From: Chloroflexota bacterium | Lineage (GTDB): Bacteria > Chloroflexota > Limnocylindria > P2-11E | Direction of reading: 5' to 3' | DNA: 43,051 nucleotides | Assembly (NCBI GenBank): GCA_028876375.1 | Contig: JAGWSB010000009.1 | Coordinates: 1-43,051 of the forward strand | Part shown: positions 39,204 through 43,051 of the stretch, piece by piece | How positions within the stretch are numbered: the first letter of the stretch is position 1 | Layout of the letters: each line of letters opens with the position of its first letter | Notes under the pieces: generated by a model | The model's input: only the letters and a program-made list of their open reading frames with translations | The model's database searches: none | Told to the model about the DNA's origin: nothing | Made by a program: the position numbers and the translations under genes

Positions 39204-40175
39204 TCAACTCCAAGCCGAGGTTCGAGAGAACGCGCGCGTGACCGACGACACGAGAGAGGCGGTCGTCTCAGGCCCTCTGTCCGGCGCGCCCGTAAGAGTG
39301 ATCACACGGCGCCATGTCACTAACCGCGTCACGAGGCCGAGGCGCTGCCCGAGTCGCGCGGCGGTGCGTAGACGCGATGCGGGTGCGAACGTCGTGAACG
39401 GCTCCAGGTAGGCGTCGCGCACCCGGAGGATCCGTCGGTCCCGCTGGCCCGTTCGCGCGCGGCGGGCGGCGAACTGAAGCGCGGTCGTGAGGCTGAGGAA
39501 CGGCTGTGTCACGGAGGCGTCACCCCAGTCGAAGATGACGCCGCGCCGACCTCGGACGAGGAGGTTCCCGTCGTGCAGGTCGCTGTGGTCGATCGTCGCG
39601 CCGATGCCGAGCGCGTCGAGCTCGCGACAGCTCGCGGCGACCGCCGATAGCTGCGGGAAGGGACCGTCTCCGAGCGCATCGCGGAGCAGGCGCGGAAGGC
39701 GCTCGAGGCGGAAGTCCGGCGCACCGGTCGCGAGGAGCTCGCGCTCCCGCCCGATCAGAGCGATCTGCAGCTCGGCGTAGCGCGGGAGGACTCGCTCCCA
39801 CTCGCGGAGGAGCTCCGCGGGCGAGAGCACGTCCCGCGCTTTTCGGCCGCCGTCCGCGAGCAGCATCCAGTCCCGCCGCGGATGCCGTGCGATGAGCGTT
39901 GGCAGCTGGCCCGGCGCGACGCGCTGCAGGAGCTCCGTCAGCTTTGGCTCGTGCGCCTGGGACGGCCCACAGCATTTCAGGAACAGGACCCCGCGGTCGG
40001 TCGTCGCACGGAACACCGTCGACCAATGCCGCACATGGGGCTGCTCGACGGCGTGCACGTTGTAGCCATGCCGCCTCGCCGTCGTTCGTAGCCAGGCGTG
40101 CGCGCTGGCGACGAAAGCGGGTTCGACCCAGGCCGAGAGCGCTGCGTCCTCCCCGGCTCGCGCGTGGTCTGGCAC
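39204..40175 (-). CDS. Aminoglycoside phosphotransferase / choline kinase-like protein
   Basis: A 323-residue kinase-fold protein. GVLFLKCCG has the ATP lysine K67; IDHSDLHDGNLLV is the catalytic loop (H197-x-D199 to N204) and VIFDWGDA holds the metal-binding D216. This is the APH pattern; real antibiotic resistance cannot be inferred and many family members act on small metabolites. GTG 40175 is chosen: it follows the end of the HAD fragment by 7 bases; upstream in-frame sequence overlaps that gene and is not family-like. Last of a run of three minus-strand genes of which the first two are damaged. Confidence 0.85.
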   Translation of the reverse strand: MPDHARAGEDAALSAWVEPAFVASAHAWLRTTARRHGYNVHAVEQPHVRHWSTVFRATTDRGVLFLKCCGPSQAHEPKLTELLQRVAPGQLPTLIARHPRRDWMLLADGGRKARDVLSPAELLREWERVLPRYAELQIALIGRERELLATGAPDFRLERLPRLLRDALGDGPFPQLSAVAASCRELDALGIGATIDHSDLHDGNLLVRGRRGVIFDWGDASVTQPFLSLTTALQFAARRARTGQRDRRILRVRDAYLEPFTTFAPASRLRTAARLGQRLGLVTRLVTWRRVITLTGAPDRGPETTASLVSSVTRAFSRTSAWS

Positions 40176-40182
40176 GGGATGG

Positions 40183-40668
40183 TCAGGACCGGGCCGGGGT
40201 CGCCCCCGCAAGAGACGACCACGATCCCGGCAGGATCGCCCCGAGCAAGCGACGTTTGAGGTCGCGGTACCGAGGCTCCCACCCGTACTTCGTCGGGAAC
40301 TCGAACGCGAAGCACGCGCCGGGCACAGCCGCGCGGATCGCCCGCACGAGGGCGGCGGCGTCATCAGCCGGGATGAGATGCTGCGCCACGAGCGACCGCT
40401 GCGCGCTGTCGTAGACCAGGGCGCCATTCGCGCAAACGATCAGGCCGCTGACGCCGATCTCGGCCGCGAGGGTACAGGCCGTTGGCGGTGGGCGTGCCGT
40501 CACGAGGACGAGCGGAACAACGTCGCTGACCCGTCCGAGGATCCGCCGGGTGTAGTCCGAGACCGTGCCGTCGGGACGCAGCAGCGTCCCATCGATGTCC
40601 GAGGCAACGGGGCGGACTTGGTGAGGGTGAGACCGCTGAGGGAGCAGCGCTTCCGCTTCGCCGCTCAC
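40183..40668 (-). pseudogene. HAD-family (Cof-like) phosphatase, C-terminal half missing
   Basis: Residues 21-38 show motif I, VASDIDGTLLRPDGTVSD, with the nucleophile and acid aspartates; VPLVLVTARP is motif II; GVSGLIVCANGALVYD starts the cap domain. After GWEPRYRDLKRRLLG the frame runs into unrelated sequence and stops at about 161 residues, whereas Cof-type enzymes have about 270. The motif III lysine and motif IV GDxxND are gone, so it should be inactive. The GTG overlaps the frame-corrected DinB stop as GTGA (40665-40668), evidence that both once formed an operon. Confidence 0.65.
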
Positions 40669-41094
40669 GCGTCGGAGGTAGGCCGCGAGGTCGCCCGCTC
40701 GATCTCGTCCAGGTGCTCATTCCGGTGAAGACCGCGGTCGAGCATCCGCGGCCATTCGCGCCCCACCCGCGCCGCGAGATCCTCCGGCGCCGATGCGATG
40801 CGCGTCTACGGCCTCCGCTGCCGCAAGCGCCTCTTGTACGGCCTGCTCCGGCAACACCGATCGCCACTGGGGCAGCATCTCGTCATTGATGGAGTCGGCG
40901 ATGTAGCCCGGCGCGACGTCGGCCTGGATGAGGTCGTCCCACCGCTTGAGGGCGATGCGATCCCACCACGCGAGGTGCGCGAGGAGCGCGCTGACCGTCC
41001 AGCCGCCGGGAAGGGGCATCTGCAGGGTGCCTCGATCGAGCCTCTCGACCACCGCGCGAAGGCGCTGCCGCGATGACCCATTCCGCTCGCGCAC
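40665..41094 (-). pseudogene. DinB-like protein, frameshifted near its C-terminus
   Basis: From GTG 41094 the frame reads like the DinB paralogue at 33560 (LPGGWTVSALLAHLAWWDRI). Near 40796-40804 it shifts: the original frame turns into Gly/Ala/Arg noise and stops at 40717, while the frame one base on reads APEDLAARVGREWPRMLDR and GLHRNEHLDEIERA, the true DinB end, to a TGA at 40665-40667. One extra base in GACGCGCATC explains it. The start is uncertain; GTG 41145 is also in frame but overlaps the hip operator area. Corrected length is about 143 residues. Confidence 0.7.
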
Positions 41095-41157
41095 GTGAGG
41101 AGTCTGACGCGGGCGGACGCAGCCCTCAGGCCGATCGGCACGCACATCCAGCCCGAC

Positions 41158-41229
41158 TGTCCGTGTATCCGGACACCGATGAGTTGACCAGAAATCCGGA
41201 CAAAGCTACGATGTCCGTAAATAAGGACA
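41158..41229 (+). promoter_or_regulatory. Three phased HipB operators
   Basis: TGTCC-N8-GGACA occurs at 41158-41175 and 41212-41229; TGACC-N8-GGACA, one mismatch, at 41185-41202. Centres are exactly 27 bases apart. The third is extended to GATGTCC-N8-GGACATC (41210-41231). The geometry matches the known Escherichia coli HipB operator TATCC-N8-GGATA. Site two covers the -35 and site three the -10 and start of transcription. Confidence 0.8.
41184..41212 (+). promoter_or_regulatory. hipBA promoter
   Basis: TTGACC (41184-41189) and TACGAT (41207-41212) are separated by 17 bases, a near-ideal housekeeping promoter and the only one in the window with a convincing -35. Transcription should start near 41219, about 38 bases before the hipB GTG, so this mRNA has a leader. 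Confidence 0.7.
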
Positions 41230-41256
41230 TCAGAGACGGGTCAGGGCGCCTACCGC

Positions 41257-41466
41257 GTGTACACGCCGTCGGCCATCGGAGCGGCGGTCCGGCACTACCG
41301 CCAGCAGGCGGGCCTGTCGCAAGCCGAGCTCGCCAGACGTACCGGGCTCAACCGCACCTACCTTTCCGCGCTCGAGCAAGGGAAGGAGACCGCGCAGCTC
41401 CGCCGCCTCTTTCGCGTGCTCAAGGAGCTCGGCGTTCGCATCGAGCTCGAGCGAGCGGAGTGGTGA
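41257..41466 (+). CDS. hipB: HipB-type antitoxin (XRE helix-turn-helix)
   Basis: A 69-residue DNA-binding protein. IGAAVRHYRQQAGLSQAELARRTGLN then RTYLSALEQGKETAQL (residues about 7-48) is the Cro/C1 helix-turn-helix; VLKELGVRIELERAEW is the short C-terminal strand that in HipB forms the dimer sheet. It would bind the three operators just upstream and hold HipA inactive. GTG start at 41257 with only a weak GGG-type ribosome site. Its TGA overlaps the hipA GTG as GTGA (41463-41466). Confidence 0.93.
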   Translation: MYTPSAIGAAVRHYRQQAGLSQAELARRTGLNRTYLSALEQGKETAQLRRLFRVLKELGVRIELERAEW

Positions 41467-42710
41467 CGACCGGCGAGCTGGCGGTCTGGCTGTACGGCCA
41501 ACGCGTCGCTCTCGTGACGCAGGCGCGGGGGCGCATGCGTCTGAGCTACACGGAGGAGGCCCTGCGCACGTACGCGCTCGGCACCCCTCTGCTCTCCCTG
41601 GCGCTTCCCCTTCGCCCCGAGCCGTACACGCACGGGCTGGTGCGGCCGTTCCTTGAGGGGCTCTTGCCGGAGGGGGAGCCACGTCAGGTCCTCGCGCGGG
41701 GCCTGCGGCTGGTCGCGGGGGACACCTTCGCCCTCATCGAGGCATTGGGTCGCGACTGCGCCGGTGCGCTCGTCATCCAGTCAGCGGAGGAGCCCGCACC
41801 GCCGCCGGCGACGGCACTAACGGCGGAGCCTCTCGACGAGAAGGAGCTAGAAGACCTGGTGAGGGACCTGCGCAGCGCGCCGCTCGGCGTCGGGGGCGAC
41901 GTGCGCGTGTCCCTCGCCGGGGTGCAGGAAAAGCTTCTTCTCACCCGCATGCCGGACGGCCGCTGGGGACGACCCGTTGCGGGTACGCCGTCGACGCACA
42001 TCCTGAAGCCGGAGGTCGACCGGTTCCCCAAGGCCGTCGAGAACGAGTTCTTCTGCATGCGCCTCGCTCATCACCTTGGCCTCCGCGTGCCTTCCGTGGA
42101 AGCGGCGACGGTCGGGAAGCGCCGTGTGATCATCGTGGAGCGCTACGACCGCTTGGTCGAGGCGGACGGCACGGTCGAGCGGATCCACCAGGAGGACCTG
42201 TGCCAGGCGACCGGGACGCCACCGGAACGCAAGTACGAGCAGGACGGTGGTCCATCGCTCCGGCGCATGGCGGAGATGATCGCCGCCGTCGCTCCGCTCG
42301 GATCCCTGGAGGACTTCCTGCGAGCGGTCACCGTAAACGTGCTCGTAGGCAACGGCGACGCGCATGCCAAGAACTACTCGCTCGTTCATGAGCGCAACGG
42401 ACGCCTGCGTCTGTCGCCGACCTATGACGTGCTCTCGACCATGTTCTACGAGGACCAGCGCCTCGCGGCGTACGTCGACGGGGTGCAGCGGAGCGACCGC
42501 GTCACCGGCGATCGACTGCTGAACGAGGCGTCCCGCTGGGGCATGTCGCGCTCGCGGGCCCGGGAGATCGTGGAGGAACTGTTCGAGCGATACGAGGGCG
42601 CTGTGGCCGCCGCGTCCGGCGAGACCGATGGCCTGCCGCCAGAGATCCCGCAGATCATCGAGACCCAGCTCTCAAGCTTGCGGATGGGCCTCTACGCGGC
42701 GCGGGTATGA
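41463..42710 (+). CDS. hipA: HipA-type serine/threonine kinase toxin
   Basis: A 415-residue kinase. The phosphorylatable loop serine is S150 in VRVSLAGVQEKLLL, the same number as in E. coli HipA. HILKPE (K182), NEFFCMRLAHHLGL, ERYDR, RIHQEDLCQATG, the catalytic VLVGNGDAHAKNYS (D299) and metal-binding SPTYDVLS (D322) are all intact, so it should be active. The E. coli protein phosphorylates glutamyl-tRNA synthetase and causes persistence; the target here is not known. The frame is open back to 41073, but that part overlaps hipB and the operators, and GTG 41463 gives the normal N-terminus. Confidence 0.95.
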   Translation: MTTGELAVWLYGQRVALVTQARGRMRLSYTEEALRTYALGTPLLSLALPLRPEPYTHGLVRPFLEGLLPEGEPRQVLARGLRLVAGDTFALIEALGRDCAGALVIQSAEEPAPPPATALTAEPLDEKELEDLVRDLRSAPLGVGGDVRVSLAGVQEKLLLTRMPDGRWGRPVAGTPSTHILKPEVDRFPKAVENEFFCMRLAHHLGLRVPSVEAATVGKRRVIIVERYDRLVEADGTVERIHQEDLCQATGTPPERKYEQDGGPSLRRMAEMIAAVAPLGSLEDFLRAVTVNVLVGNGDAHAKNYSLVHERNGRLRLSPTYDVLSTMFYEDQRLAAYVDGVQRSDRVTGDRLLNEASRWGMSRSRAREIVEELFERYEGAVAAASGETDGLPPEIPQIIETQLSSLRMGLYAARV

Positions 42711-43051
42711 GTCACAAGAGTCGCGATCGTCACGTTCACGCCCGACGGCAGCATCACGAAGCGGCGCACGGGAGTGCGCAACGGCGGGCCGGGTGGACGT
42801 CAGCTGATGCAGTGGGACGGCGGCCATGAGGATCGGCCATGGTCGGGAACGAGCATCCTCATGGTCTACCGGCCGGGCGAGGCGTTCTCGCTGTGGTGCG
42901 CGTGGCGCGCGGGCTGGGGGGCCGGTGCGATCGCGATCGCGCGATCGAGATCCGCCGCGACGGGGAACGCGCTCGCGAGCTCATCGCGCGACGCGAGCCG
43001 CCGTTCGACGAGGAGTGGGAGAGGTGGCGCCCCGACCCGGCCTGGGGCATC
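42711..43051 (+). pseudogene. DUF402-like gene remnant, internally deleted
   Basis: Right after the hipA stop, in the same frame and with no start codon, the sequence reads VAIVTFTPDGSITKRRTGVR and PWSGTSILMVYRPGEAFSLW, like the first half of DUF402 (nucleotide phosphatase-like) proteins. From about 42926 a different frame reads AIEIRRDGERARELIARRE and PPFDEEWERWRPDPAW, like their C-terminus. The middle of about 50-60 residues is missing. The join lies near a GATCGC-rich palindromic run (42926-42949). It reaches the window edge. Recognition is from memory of the family and needs a search. Confidence 0.5.

Noticed and set aside
41073-41462. N-terminal extension of HipA
   Set aside because: The frame is open but overlaps hipB and its operators, and the sequence is unlike any HipA; the GTGA overlap at 41463 fits the usual hipB-hipA junction.
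1-43051. CRISPR array, tRNA, rRNA, insertion sequence or prophage
   Set aside because: No regularly spaced repeats, no tRNA-like cloverleaf, no rRNA-like sequence, no transposase, integrase or phage structural gene was seen by eye; short or divergent tRNAs could be missed without a covariance search.

Overview
The window is GC-rich (roughly 70 % by eye) and densely coded, with many 4-base stop/start overlaps. It comes from a bacterium that makes heme by the coproporphyrin-dependent route (HemY, HemH and HemQ together, no HemF or HemN in view), which is typical of Gram-positive-type and neighbouring phyla. GC content, the many probable leaderless genes and the mix of families (DinB, MOSC, RIO kinase, DHA2 efflux) suggest a Chloroflexota (Limnocylindria-like), Dormibacterota or actinobacterial genome. 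This taxonomic guess is inference and cannot be confirmed here. No tRNA, rRNA, CRISPR array or insertion sequence was recognised.

Layout. 1-4.8 kb: the 5' end of a thiolase, a frameshifted secreted protein, an MFS exporter, a small membrane protein and the HtpX protease. 3.3-8.0 kb: a drug-efflux operon (two HlyD-type adaptors plus a DHA2 transporter) divergent from its likely MarR repressor. 8.0-11.3 kb: ABC permease and ATPase, a membrane anti-sigma-like protein and an ECF sigma factor. 11.4-21.7 kb: a ten-gene operon hemA-C-D-B-H-radical SAM-hemY-L-Q-E, covering the steps from glutamyl-tRNA to heme b. 21.9-27.6 kb: oligoribonuclease, a secreted protein, arsenite methyltransferase, a lone receiver domain, an M23 peptidase, a lytic transglycosylase and a NifX-like protein. 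27.3-30.3 kb: an operon of PLP decarboxylase, MFS transporter and NifX-like protein. 30.3-43 kb: an accessory stretch with small enzymes, three DinB-fold genes, two toxin-antitoxin modules (AbrB/PIN and HipBA) and several decaying genes: a Clp-N fragment, a possible sigma-factor remnant, a frameshifted DinB, half of a HAD phosphatase, a deleted DUF402 gene and a RIO kinase with an early in-frame amber codon.

The most notable observations are: (1) the hipBA promoter carries three TGTCC-N8-GGACA operators spaced exactly 27 bp apart over a TTGACC-N17-TACGAT promoter; (2) at least ten genes lacking a Shine-Dalgarno have a TANNNT -10 hexamer 6-9 bases before the start codon, so leaderless mRNAs appear common, and this helps to choose start codons; (3) the heme operon encodes both HemQ and a NirJ/AhbD-like radical SAM protein, possibly two ways to finish heme; (4) the efflux operon and its regulator seem to share one symmetrical -10 element.
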